Position numbers and translations under genes: made by a program. The notes under the pieces were generated by a model. It did not search any database, was not told the DNA's origin, and worked only from the letters and a program-made list of their open reading frames with translations. From an uncultured Prevotella sp. (GTDB lineage: Bacteria > Bacteroidota > Bacteroidia > Bacteroidales > Bacteroidaceae), in contig CAJOOC010000022.1 in assembly GCA_905236165.1 (NCBI GenBank), positions 1 to 36,122 on the forward strand: a DNA stretch of 36,122 nt. Direction: 5' to 3'. Shown in pieces: positions 10,082-18,742 of the stretch. Within the stretch, counting starts at the first letter, position 1. The number at the start of each line of letters is the position of its first letter.

Positions 10082-10190
10082 GACTTTAAGCCGTCCTTAC
10101 TATGAGAAAGAACGGCTTATTCTATTTGAAAGAACGGCTTATTCTATGAGAAAGGACGGCTTATTCTATGAGAAAGAACGGTTTAAAGTC
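10082..10190. repeat. 22-bp tandem array with 19-bp terminal inverted repeats (site A)
   Basis: Units at 10106, 10128, 10150 and 10172 (GAAAGAACGGCTTATTC + 5 nt, exact 22-bp period). GACTTTAAGCCGTCCTTAC (10082-10100) is inverted relative to GAAAGAACGGTTTAAAGTC (10172-10190), 16/19 matches. Confidence 0.85.
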
Positions 10191-10220
10191 CAAGGGGTGA
10201 CGATAAAAAACGCGAGGATA

Positions 10221-10252
10221 TTTGGCTCAGTCTGAAAAATTACTTAACTTTG
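10221..10252 (+). promoter_or_regulatory. Bacteroidetes-type promoter for the forward glycosyltransferase operon
   Basis: TTTG (10221-10224), 20-nt spacer, TAACTTTG (10245-10252). Confidence 0.7.
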
Positions 10253-10277
10253 CACGCGAAATGACAATAATGAAGAA

Positions 10278-11444
10278 ATGAAAAGTATTGCTGTCTGTGC
10301 GGTCTGCTATAACCGGAAGGATTCTTTGGCGAGGTTGCTGTCATCGCTTGACGCTGCCTTTTACCCCGTACCCGTGACGCTGATTATCAGTATTGACAAG
10401 AGCGACACGACGGCGGTGGAGGAGTATGCCGACGGCTATGTATGGCGTCACGGCGAGAAGCGTGTGGTGAAGCACCAGGAGAATCTGGGACTGCGGAGGC
10501 ACATCCTGAGCATTGGCGACTGGTTGGAAGAGTTCGATGCGGTTGTGGTCTTGGAAGACGACATCTATGTTGCACCCAGTTTCTACTATTATGCCCAGCA
10601 ATGTGTGGAGCGATTTGCTGACGATATGGGTGTGGCGGGTATCAGCCTGTACAAGTATCCGTATTGTGCTGATAGTCGTCAGCCGTTTATGCCTATGGTG
10701 ACTGACAGTGATGTCTTTCTGATGAAGAGGGCTGTTTCGTGGGGTCAGGTGTGGATGCGTGAGCAGTGGTTGGAGTTTAAGAAGTGGTACGATGTTCACA
10801 GTGAGCCTTTCGGTGTGCTGCCTCACTTGCCGAGGGGTGTATGTGAATGGCCTGAGTCGTCTTGGCTGAAGTTCCATATCAGATATTGCATCGAGGAGGA
10901 CAAGAGCTTTGTCGTGCCCTATACGTCTCTGAGCACTTGTTTCTGTGACTTGGGAACTCATGCCGTGAAGAAGCAGACGCACACGCAGACGGTGTTGCTA
11001 CAGGGCGAGAAGAGGCATTGGAACCTGAATCCTACCGTGACCTACGACGGTTTCTTTGAGGCGGAGTGTTTGTACGGGCATTTTAGTGAAGTGTTAGGAG
11101 TAAGGAATGAGGAGTTGTGCATTGACCTCTATGGTTCGAAGGGCAACAGGATGGGCCGGCGCTACTGGCTGACAAGGGAACAGCTGCCCTTCAAGGTGGT
11201 ACGCTCGTATGCCTTGGAGATGAAGCCTTGGGAGCTGAATGTGCTCCATGAGATAGAGGGTCGCGAGATATTCCTCTACGACACGAGTGTGGGAGCTAAG
11301 CGTCCGCATGAGCCAGATAATGATAAAAAAGCGGACTACTATCTCTATTCTACTAACTTGGATGTAAGGAGCATATTGCGAGAGAAGGTGATGAAGACCT
11401 TGGTGGATGCTAAACACGCGGTCTTCGGTCTAAATGAAGAATGA
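10278..11444 (+). CDS. Glycosyltransferase (GT2/GNT-I-like GT-A fold)
   Basis: MKSIAVCAVCYNRKDSLARLLSSLDAA...VVVLEDDIYVAPSFYYYAQ. Confidence 0.8.
   Translation: MKSIAVCAVCYNRKDSLARLLSSLDAAFYPVPVTLIISIDKSDTTAVEEYADGYVWRHGEKRVVKHQENLGLRRHILSIGDWLEEFDAVVVLEDDIYVAPSFYYYAQQCVERFADDMGVAGISLYKYPYCADSRQPFMPMVTDSDVFLMKRAVSWGQVWMREQWLEFKKWYDVHSEPFGVLPHLPRGVCEWPESSWLKFHIRYCIEEDKSFVVPYTSLSTCFCDLGTHAVKKQTHTQTVLLQGEKRHWNLNPTVTYDGFFEAECLYGHFSEVLGVRNEELCIDLYGSKGNRMGRRYWLTREQLPFKVVRSYALEMKPWELNVLHEIEGREIFLYDTSVGAKRPHEPDNDKKADYYLYSTNLDVRSILREKVMKTLVDAKHAVFGLNEE
11079..11117. repeat. GTTAGGAGT low-complexity tract inside the GT CDS
   Basis: CATTTTAGTGAAGTGTTAGGAGTAAGGAATGAGGAGT shares ~32/37 positions with 8509-8545. 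Translated HFSEVLGVRNEELC. Confidence 0.55.
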
Positions 11445-11459
11445 AGAATTTACTGCCTC

Positions 11460-12275
11460 ATGAAGATTCTCATAAACTATGCGAACCCGAGGTTTGAACG
11501 CGCTAGAAGGCTCAACTCGTGGGCAGGCCGGCACATCGCCCATTTCGACAAGGTCTGCGAATTCGGCCCTGACGATGTCGATGAGGACTTCCGCCGTGCC
11601 CATGCCGACATCTTTGCTTACGAACGCGGGAATGGCATGTGGCTTTGGAAACCTTATTTCATCAACAAGGTTATCGAAGAATGTAACGACGGAGACTACA
11701 TATTTTATTTAGATAGCGGCGCGTTCTTCATGCGCGACCCTGCACCGCTGTTTGCTTATGTAACTGACGACAATCCAATTTTTGTTACGGATATTCCTCT
11801 GTTGGAATCGTGCTGGACGAAGCCTTCGTGTTTCGACACGATGGATGCTCATGCTTTCAAGGACACCAACCAGATTCAGTCGGGCTATATCCTGTTCAAG
11901 GTGAATGACTATACCAGGAAGTTCTTCCGTGAGTATTTCGATTTATGCAGCAACACCGACGTGCTCATATCCGAGGGCCTCGGAAAGTATGACAAGGTGG
12001 AGAAACATTACGGCAACGGCTTCGTCTCGCACCGCGAAGACCAGTCGGTGCTGAGCCTGCTGTGCAAGAAGAAGGGCATCAAGGCACACAGGGACATCTC
12101 CCAGCGAGGAATTCATCCCGAGACCTTCTATAATCCTCATTACGCCTATCGTGTGCCAGAACATCCTGCCGACACGTACAAGCCGATGGTCTATCTGCAC
12201 AAAAGCACGTCCTTGTGGAGGTTCCTGAAGTTAAGAATCGGCCTGTTCATCAAGGATGTACGGACTAAGAAATAA
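11460..12275 (+). CDS. Putative glycosyltransferase / nucleotide-sugar transferase-like protein
   Basis: Full-length ORF in the GT operon; DYIFYLDSGAFFMRDP resembles a DxD-type motif. Confidence 0.55.
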   Translation: MKILINYANPRFERARRLNSWAGRHIAHFDKVCEFGPDDVDEDFRRAHADIFAYERGNGMWLWKPYFINKVIEECNDGDYIFYLDSGAFFMRDPAPLFAYVTDDNPIFVTDIPLLESCWTKPSCFDTMDAHAFKDTNQIQSGYILFKVNDYTRKFFREYFDLCSNTDVLISEGLGKYDKVEKHYGNGFVSHREDQSVLSLLCKKKGIKAHRDISQRGIHPETFYNPHYAYRVPEHPADTYKPMVYLHKSTSLWRFLKLRIGLFIKDVRTKK

Positions 12276-12280
12276 GCACT

Positions 12281-13378
12281 ATGAAGCAAGTCTGCTATAT
12301 CGCCAACCAAGGCCAGCACTACCGTTTCCCCGTCTTCCAGCGAATGAGCGAGGAACTGCATTGCGACTTCTATCTGGGCGACAGGACTCAAACGCCTGTC
12401 AAGTCGTTCGACTATGAGCGGCTCACTGGTTATAAGTGCACGCTCAAGAACCGTTTCTTGGGCCCTTTCTACTGGCAGTCGGGAGCTGTGAGGCTGTTCT
12501 GGAAACCCTACGACTGCTATTTGTTCACTGGCGAACCGTTTTGCCTTTCCACCTGGTGCCTCCTCCTGTTGGCAAAACTATCCCGCAAGAAAATGGTCGC
12601 CTGGACTCACGGGTGGTATGGCCGTGAAGGGAGGGTGAAGACGTGGGTGAAGCGGCTCTACTTCTCGCTCTGCACCGACATCCTGGTCTATGGCGAATAT
12701 GCCATCCGGCTGATGACCGAGGAAGGCATTCCTGCCAGCAAGATGAGGTGCATCGCCAACTCGCTCGACAGCGACAGGAACCTCGCCATACGGAAGAAGA
12801 CCACCGTGACCGACATCTATTCCAGCCATTTCGGCAATGCTCACCCCACGGTCATCTATTGCGGCCGCATCCAGCGGGTCAAGAAACTGGACATGCTGCT
12901 CGACAGCATTAAGCTCCTACGGGATTCAGGAACGCCGGTCAATCTGGTCATTGTGGGTAGCGACGTCGACGGCATTGGCCTTGAGCAACAGGCGGCGCAG
13001 TTGGGCATTGAGGACAGCGTGTGGTTCTACGGCCCTTGCTATGATGACGAACGGCTGGGCGAGCTCTTCTATAATGCTCATGTCTGTGTCTCGCCTGGCA
13101 ATATCGGGCTGACGGCCATTCATGCGCTTTCGTTCGGTTGTCCCGCCATAACGCACGACAACTTTGCTCACCAGATGCCAGAATTCGAGGCCATACAGCC
13201 GGGTGTGACGGGCGACTTCTTCAAAGAGGACGACACGAAAGACCTGGCTGAGAAGATAAGGGCATGGGTCACGACTGACGATGAAGGCCGGGCCAAGGCA
13301 AGAGAGGCGGCCTTTGCCGAGATTGACCGTAAATGGAATGTTGACTACCAAATGGAAATACTTCATCAAATACTATGA
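12281..13378 (+). CDS. Glycosyltransferase family 4
   Basis: TVIYCGRIQRVKKLDMLLDSIKLL...YNAHVCVSPGNIGLTAIHALSFGCPAITHDN. Confidence 0.88.
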   Translation: MKQVCYIANQGQHYRFPVFQRMSEELHCDFYLGDRTQTPVKSFDYERLTGYKCTLKNRFLGPFYWQSGAVRLFWKPYDCYLFTGEPFCLSTWCLLLLAKLSRKKMVAWTHGWYGREGRVKTWVKRLYFSLCTDILVYGEYAIRLMTEEGIPASKMRCIANSLDSDRNLAIRKKTTVTDIYSSHFGNAHPTVIYCGRIQRVKKLDMLLDSIKLLRDSGTPVNLVIVGSDVDGIGLEQQAAQLGIEDSVWFYGPCYDDERLGELFYNAHVCVSPGNIGLTAIHALSFGCPAITHDNFAHQMPEFEAIQPGVTGDFFKEDDTKDLAEKIRAWVTTDDEGRAKAREAAFAEIDRKWNVDYQMEILHQIL

Positions 13379-14037
13379 AATATCTGCTGTATATCATCGG
13401 TTTCTTCAAAAACCTCTTCAATCCGCGTATCTCGCTGCTTGCCTTGGTGTCTCGCGATTGCACCATCGATAAGCAAGCCACCATACACCGATGGGCAAAG
13501 GTGAAGCGAGGGTCTAAGGTGGGAGCCTACTCCTTCGTCAGTGCAGGTACGGTCGTTGACAATACATCCATAGGCCGGTTCTGCTGTATCTCTGACCATT
13601 GTTGTATCGGCCTGCCCGTTCATGACCCACACTTGCTGTCTATGTCGCCCGTCTTCACGGTCAAGAACAACGCCGCCAAGACCTCCTGGGTGGAGCAGGA
13701 CTTCCGGGACTACGAGAGTCCCGCCGTTACAATAGGCCATGATGTGTGGGTGGGCACTCACGCCATCATCATGGGTGGTATCACTATCGGCGACGGAGCG
13801 GTCATCGCAGCCGGAGCCGTCGTCACCCAGGACGTGCCGCCGTTCGCCATTGTAGGCGGTGTCCCGGCCAGACTCATCAGATATCGCTTCTCACCAGAAA
13901 CCATTAGCCTTATACAGCAGACAGCCTGGTGGAACCTGCCCCCGTCGTTGTTAAAAGAGAATAAGGAAATCTTCCAGAGCTCTTCTGAAGCCGAAATCAC
14001 ACAAATGCTTCAAAACCTGAACTCGAAAATCTTGTAA
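13375..14037 (+). CDS. Left-handed beta-helix (CatB/VatD-like) O-acetyltransferase
   Basis: Hexapeptide repeats; VTIGHDVWVGTHAIIMGGITIGDGAVIAAGAVVTQDVPPFAIVGGVPARLIRYRF. Confidence 0.9.
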   Translation: MKYLLYIIGFFKNLFNPRISLLALVSRDCTIDKQATIHRWAKVKRGSKVGAYSFVSAGTVVDNTSIGRFCCISDHCCIGLPVHDPHLLSMSPVFTVKNNAAKTSWVEQDFRDYESPAVTIGHDVWVGTHAIIMGGITIGDGAVIAAGAVVTQDVPPFAIVGGVPARLIRYRFSPETISLIQQTAWWNLPPSLLKENKEIFQSSSEAEITQMLQNLNSKIL

Positions 14038-14777
14038 AGGTATTTCGCGCTGGTCATCAGCTTGTTCGAATAAATCCCGTTTTCGCGGCAGCCGCGCACG
14101 TCTTCCTTGATAATCTGAAGCCTGCTCCGCACATTCTTCGTGCTTGCTCCGCCCGTTCGCATAGTGACGAAGTCCATCGGCAGATAGCGTGCACGAAGAT
14201 GATGGATATAGAACAGCCTCACCATCATTTCGAAGTCTGAGCTTATCTTGTAGTCGGTCTTGTAAAGCCCGGCCTTCTCGAATATTTCCCTTCGGCAATA
14301 GAAAGAGGGGTGTGCCGGCATCAGGCCGAACCGCAGCCACATACGCCTGAAGAGCTTCGATGAATAATAGCGTATACACTTGTCGGGCTCGCCGTCGTGG
14401 ATGAAGTGGATGTCGCCATAGACGGCATCGAGCTGGTCGTCCTCAAAGGCAGCCACCATCCTCTCTATCACGTCGTTGCTGGTGAAATAGTCGTCACTGT
14501 TCAGGATTCCCACCACATCGCCGGTCGCAATGCTTATGCCCTTGTTCATTGCGTCGTAGATGCCCTTGTCCTGCCCGGAAGTCCACTTCATGCGCCCGTT
14601 GAACGTAGCCTCGTATTGCTTGACGATATCCAGTGTACGGTCGCTCGAACAGCCGTCAACGACAATGTACTCGATGTCAGAATAGGTCTGACCGAGCACC
14701 GACTTCATCGTGTCTTCTATCGTCCTTTCGCTGTTCTTTGCTACTGTAATGATTGATACCTTCATCTGAAAGGGCAT
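14010..14777 (-). CDS. Glycosyltransferase family 2
   Basis: MKVSIITVAKNSERTIEDTMKSVLGQTYSDIEYIVVDGCSSDRTL...GILNSDDYF. Likely start is the internal Met of MKVSIITV. Confidence 0.92.
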   Translation of the reverse strand: MPFQMKVSIITVAKNSERTIEDTMKSVLGQTYSDIEYIVVDGCSSDRTLDIVKQYEATFNGRMKWTSGQDKGIYDAMNKGISIATGDVVGILNSDDYFTSNDVIERMVAAFEDDQLDAVYGDIHFIHDGEPDKCIRYYSSKLFRRMWLRFGLMPAHPSFYCRREIFEKAGLYKTDYKISSDFEMMVRLFYIHHLRARYLPMDFVTMRTGGASTKNVRSRLQIIKEDVRGCRENGIYSNKLMTSAKYLYKIFEFRF

Positions 14778-14931
14778 TTAGACAAATAACGGAAAACAAG
14801 CCCCTGTTATTGTGGCAGACCGTTTTTTATCTTTTTTCACCTTCCAAACAATCCCACACATTTATTGCAATAAATGCATGAATTATTCGTTAAAATGTAG
14901 GGAATCTTGCTTATCTGGTTCCGCCAGTCTG

Positions 14932-17643
14932 ATGAAGAGGATAGCAGTCATACTTACCGTTTTCAACCGACGGGAAAAGACCGTCAGCTGCCTCAAGCAC
15001 CTCATTGAGGCTGCTGAGGCTGCCGCCGGGCTTGTTAGCATCTCCGTGTTCCTCACTGACGACGGCTGCACGGACGGCACCGCCGAGGCCGTCCAATCTT
15101 TTTGCAGGGATTTGGAATCGTCTTTTTGCAGGGATTTGCAATCCCCGCTCCTCCACATCGTGCAGGGCGACGGCACCCTCTACTGGGCGGGAGGCATGAG
15201 GAAGGCGTGGCAGGCTGCCATCGACAGCGACACCACTTGGGACTACTACCTGCTCATCAACGACGACACCTATTTATATAATAATGTGTTCCCACAGCTC
15301 ATCGAGGCTATCGAGTATGGCTACAGCCAGACGGGCCGCTACGGCATGGCGTCGGGGATCACCTGTCAGCCGGGACGACCGGAGGAAATAACCTACGGCG
15401 GGCTGAATTTCGTCAACAAGACCAAGGGACGGCAGGAGCTGGTGAAGCCCACGGGAACACCGCAGCGCATAGACATGACCCATGCCAACATCTTGCTGGT
15501 TCACCACACGGTGGTCGATGAGATAGGCATCTTCCACAAGGGCTACCGCCACAGTTGTGCCGACAACGACTACAGCATGACGGCCGCACGTCACGGACTG
15601 CCCGTCTATTCCACCTCAATGGTCTGTGGGGAATGTGAGCGCGACCATTCATCCCTGAAAGAACAAGCACAACAGCTGGTGCGGATGTCGCTTGCAGAAA
15701 GGAAGAAATACGTGAACGCTCCCCTGCACTGCGACAGTGACTATCTGCTGCTCGTGCGCCGCAACATGCCCCTGCGATACCCTATGGCTCGCCTCATGCG
15801 TGCCATAAGACTCTACCTGCCAAAAGTGTATTACCACATTACCAATTTCAGGGGAGTCTATAAAATGGTCAATGGCCAAAGGTCAATGGTCAAAGGCCTT
15901 CTGCTTCTGCTTTCGTCATTGTCTGCCGAGGCGGCTCCCTTTGTCTTCACCATTGACAGCCAGGAGAAGTTCGGCCAGATGAACGCGGTGCTGACCAAGG
16001 CCATCGCCGAGGGTGAGACCGATATCGTCATGGACATTACGAAGGGCGTGTATTATTTCCGTGAGAATCACTTGCTCCGCCGAAGCGACCGCAGCCCCGA
16101 CGTGTCAGTAACCATACAGGGACACGACGCCGTGCTCATAGCCGACGGCAACGACTATAGCAACTCTCAACTCTCAAATCTCAACCCGAACGCTGCCTTC
16201 ATCGACACCAGCAGTCTGACTGCTTTCGACTTCTGGGACGACTGCCGCTATGCAGAGGGCTTGGTGGAGGTCGTCGACAAGGAGGCAAAGCTCTGCCGGC
16301 TGCCCGTCTCAACTCCCCTCTCCTTCGGGGAGGGGTCGGGGGAGAGGTCCGTTCAAGGGGATTTGCAATCCCCGCTTTACATCAACATCCCTCAATGGTT
16401 CTACAGCAGCACCTACAAGGTGGAAAAGGCCGAGGAGAGCTATCTCTATTTCACTGTGCCTAACTTGAAGTATGTCGAGCGCAAAGAGCGCAGCGACTAC
16501 AACGTGAACTACGACTACCTCATCGGTGGACAGAACATCCGCTTCAGGCTCTGGAATCCTTCCCAATGGGGCAGTTCCAAACTGCCCTCCCATCGGGAGG
16601 GGACAGGGGTAGGTGCCTTACACGAATGTAGGGTGACCTGTTTCCTGAACTGTGACAAGTCGTGCTACAAGACCTTCGCCCTCTCAGGACTTCACTTCCT
16701 GGGCAACAGAAACGGCACCTCCCTCATCAAGCTCGACAGCGTCGAGACAGACAGCTTCAGCATCAGCGATTGTCGCTTCGAAGCCATCAAGAGCTATGTG
16801 CTGTGGGCCAACCGTTCGCCCAGCGTCAGCTTCAGCAAGAACCGTGTGGAGCATTGCAACAATGTCGTTCTCTCCTCCAACTCCTGTGCAGAAACACGCG
16901 TCGTCGGCAACACGTTCCGCGACTGCGGAGAGAACATGATGCAGACGTTTTGCGTGAACTGCAAGGGCAAGGACTACTACATCGCCCACAACAAATTCTG
17001 CAATTACGGCTATGCGGCTGTGGGGCTCGGCATCTGGCTCGGGCATGAGAAGGAACAGGAGTCGTCGGGCATCGTGGAGTATAACGAGATTTGGCTCGAC
17101 CCCGACTATATCGCCCACAAAGAGCGGTTCACGCTGCAGGACACGGGAGCCATCTATCTCTGGCCGAAGAACGACGACGTCACCATTCGCTATAACTATA
17201 TCCACGATATCGACGGCATGTGCCTCAACCGTGGAATATTCTGCGACGACGGAGCCAGCCACTTCAGCGTTTATGGCAACGTCATCATCAACGTCGTCAA
17301 CAGCTATAGCATCGAGTCGCGCAACTGTGAGAACAAACTCTCAGGCGCTAACACGGATATACGGATAGAACACAACATCGTAGACCGCGCCATCAAGTTC
17401 GAGGGCAGCTCCAAGGGCGACAACCATTGCGTCGTCTCCGGCAACGTGATGCTCTGCAGGGAAGGAGAACCGCCGCCCGCAAACGTCTATTCCCGGCTGA
17501 CTACCGAAAGTCCTGACCGGCAAATTCCCTTCTACGGCCACGACCCAGATGGAATCATCGTCAGCCGTCAGCAAATGGAACAGCTCAGGAAACTGCCGCA
17601 TTACAACAATGCAATAAAAGCCGCAAAGTGGCGTTATAAATAA
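14932..17643 (+). CDS. In-frame fusion: GT2 (residues ~1-310) followed by a signal-peptide-bearing right-handed parallel beta-helix protein
   Basis: N-term MKRIAVILTVFNRREKTVSCLKHL...LINDDTYLYNN. Then MVKGLLLLLSSLSAEAAPF signal-like segment from ATG 15886, then many short beta-helix turns. ORF is open from GTG 14812; ATG 14932 fits the GT start better. Confidence 0.8.
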   Translation: MKRIAVILTVFNRREKTVSCLKHLIEAAEAAAGLVSISVFLTDDGCTDGTAEAVQSFCRDLESSFCRDLQSPLLHIVQGDGTLYWAGGMRKAWQAAIDSDTTWDYYLLINDDTYLYNNVFPQLIEAIEYGYSQTGRYGMASGITCQPGRPEEITYGGLNFVNKTKGRQELVKPTGTPQRIDMTHANILLVHHTVVDEIGIFHKGYRHSCADNDYSMTAARHGLPVYSTSMVCGECERDHSSLKEQAQQLVRMSLAERKKYVNAPLHCDSDYLLLVRRNMPLRYPMARLMRAIRLYLPKVYYHITNFRGVYKMVNGQRSMVKGLLLLLSSLSAEAAPFVFTIDSQEKFGQMNAVLTKAIAEGETDIVMDITKGVYYFRENHLLRRSDRSPDVSVTIQGHDAVLIADGNDYSNSQLSNLNPNAAFIDTSSLTAFDFWDDCRYAEGLVEVVDKEAKLCRLPVSTPLSFGEGSGERSVQGDLQSPLYINIPQWFYSSTYKVEKAEESYLYFTVPNLKYVERKERSDYNVNYDYLIGGQNIRFRLWNPSQWGSSKLPSHREGTGVGALHECRVTCFLNCDKSCYKTFALSGLHFLGNRNGTSLIKLDSVETDSFSISDCRFEAIKSYVLWANRSPSVSFSKNRVEHCNNVVLSSNSCAETRVVGNTFRDCGENMMQTFCVNCKGKDYYIAHNKFCNYGYAAVGLGIWLGHEKEQESSGIVEYNEIWLDPDYIAHKERFTLQDTGAIYLWPKNDDVTIRYNYIHDIDGMCLNRGIFCDDGASHFSVYGNVIINVVNSYSIESRNCENKLSGANTDIRIEHNIVDRAIKFEGSSKGDNHCVVSGNVMLCREGEPPPANVYSRLTTESPDRQIPFYGHDPDGIIVSRQQMEQLRKLPHYNNAIKAAKWRYK
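15097..15144 (+). repeat. 24-bp tandem duplication in the GT2 coding region
   Basis: TCTTTTTGCAGGGATTTGGAATCG followed by TCTTTTTGCAGGGATTTGCAATCC, giving SFCRDLES-SFCRDLQS. Confidence 0.85.
15864..15898 (+). repeat. GGTCAATG low-complexity bridge between the GT2 and beta-helix portions
   Basis: AATGGTCAATGGCCAAAGGTCAATGGTCAAAGGCC, translated MVNGQRSMVKG. Confidence 0.7.
16164..16190 (+). repeat. CAACTCTCAACTCTCAAATCTCAAC tract in the beta-helix coding region
   Basis: Tandem 8-bp CAACTCT-like units, translated SNSQLSNLN. Confidence 0.5.
16308..16376 (+). repeat. Hairpin microelement plus GGGATTTGCAATCCCCGCT motif in the beta-helix coding region
   Basis: CTCAACTCCCCTCTCCTTCGGGGAGGGGTCGGGGGAGAGGTCC, then AAGGGGATTTGCAATCCCCGCT. 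The 19-mer GGGATTTGCAATCCCCGCT also occurs at 15131-15149. Confidence 0.7.
16582..16613 (+). repeat. GC-rich hairpin microelement in the beta-helix coding region
   Basis: CTGCCCTCCCATCGGGAGGGGACAGGGGTAGG, translated LPSHREGTGVG. Confidence 0.55.
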
Positions 17644-17658
17644 AATAATATAGCAAAA

Positions 17659-18711
17659 ATGGAAAAAAAGAAAGAATCAGATATTATAGATTTACGGCTG
17701 GTGTTCCGAAGCATCTGGGCGCGCAAGATGCTCTTCGTCAAAGTCCTTCCCATCGTTTTCGTGCTCTCATGCCTCTACATCATTTGTATCCCCCGCACCT
17801 ATACCACCTCCTGCAAGCTGGCGCCAGAGGTGAACAATGCACCCGGAGGTGGAGCCCTTGGTTCACTGGCCAGCAACCTGGGTATCGATTTCACTCAGAT
17901 TGAGACCGGCGATGCCATCACGCCCATGCTTTACCCAGACCTCATGGAGGACAACAAGTTTGTAGTTGACTTATTCAAAGTCAAAGTGAAGAAATTAGAT
18001 GGCAGCGTGGAAACGACCTACGACGAATACCTTCGACATCATCAGGACAGCCCGTGGTGGTCCAGTGGCATAAGATGGTTTAAAAGCCTGTTTAAGTCAA
18101 AGAAAGACGATGGTCTTGGAACGGGGCAGGTCGAGCCCAGTCCCTACATCCTCTCCAAGGATGACAATGATTTGTGTAATGCAATCCGCGGCAACATACA
18201 GTTTTCCATGGACAAAAAGACAGGTGTCATCAGTATTCTCGTAGATGACCAAGACCCGCTTATATGCAAGACCTTGGCCGACTCTGTGAGCATCCACCTG
18301 CAACAGTTCATCACCGAATACCGAACTAACAAGGCTCGCACCGACCTGAAATTCTATGAGAAGCTCACCCATGACGCCAAAGTAGAGTACGACAGCGTGA
18401 GACGGAAGTTCAATGCCCTTGTAGATGCCAACCAGAACGTAATCCTGCAGCGATACAAGTCGAAGCAGGATGACATAGAAAACGAGATGATTCTTAAGTT
18501 CAACACGTACACTTCACTAAATACCCTTTTACAGCAGTCCATCAGTAAAGTCCAGGAGCGCACACCCGTTTTCACCGTGCTTAAAGGCGCTGATATGCCA
18601 CAGAAAGCGTCCAAGCCGAAACGCATGATTTTTGTTTTGGGTATGTGTGTCTGTGCAACTCTTGTAATAGCTATCTACATTGTGAGAAAAGATTTTCGTT
18701 TTTCTTTCTAA
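17659..18711 (+). CDS. Wzz-like chain-length determinant protein
   Basis: Cytoplasmic DIIDLRLVFRSIWARKMLF, TM, periplasmic coiled coil, C-terminal TM; no Walker/BY-kinase domain. Confidence 0.88.
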   Translation: MEKKKESDIIDLRLVFRSIWARKMLFVKVLPIVFVLSCLYIICIPRTYTTSCKLAPEVNNAPGGGALGSLASNLGIDFTQIETGDAITPMLYPDLMEDNKFVVDLFKVKVKKLDGSVETTYDEYLRHHQDSPWWSSGIRWFKSLFKSKKDDGLGTGQVEPSPYILSKDDNDLCNAIRGNIQFSMDKKTGVISILVDDQDPLICKTLADSVSIHLQQFITEYRTNKARTDLKFYEKLTHDAKVEYDSVRRKFNALVDANQNVILQRYKSKQDDIENEMILKFNTYTSLNTLLQQSISKVQERTPVFTVLKGADMPQKASKPKRMIFVLGMCVCATLVIAIYIVRKDFRFSF

Positions 18712-18742
18712 TCCCAAATAGGGGAAAGAAATAGAGGGGCAA

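Noticed and set aside
10106-10190. Possible CRISPR array at site A (also C)
   Set aside because: Repeat core of 17 nt with only 5-nt variable spacers, no cas genes in the window; not CRISPR architecture.
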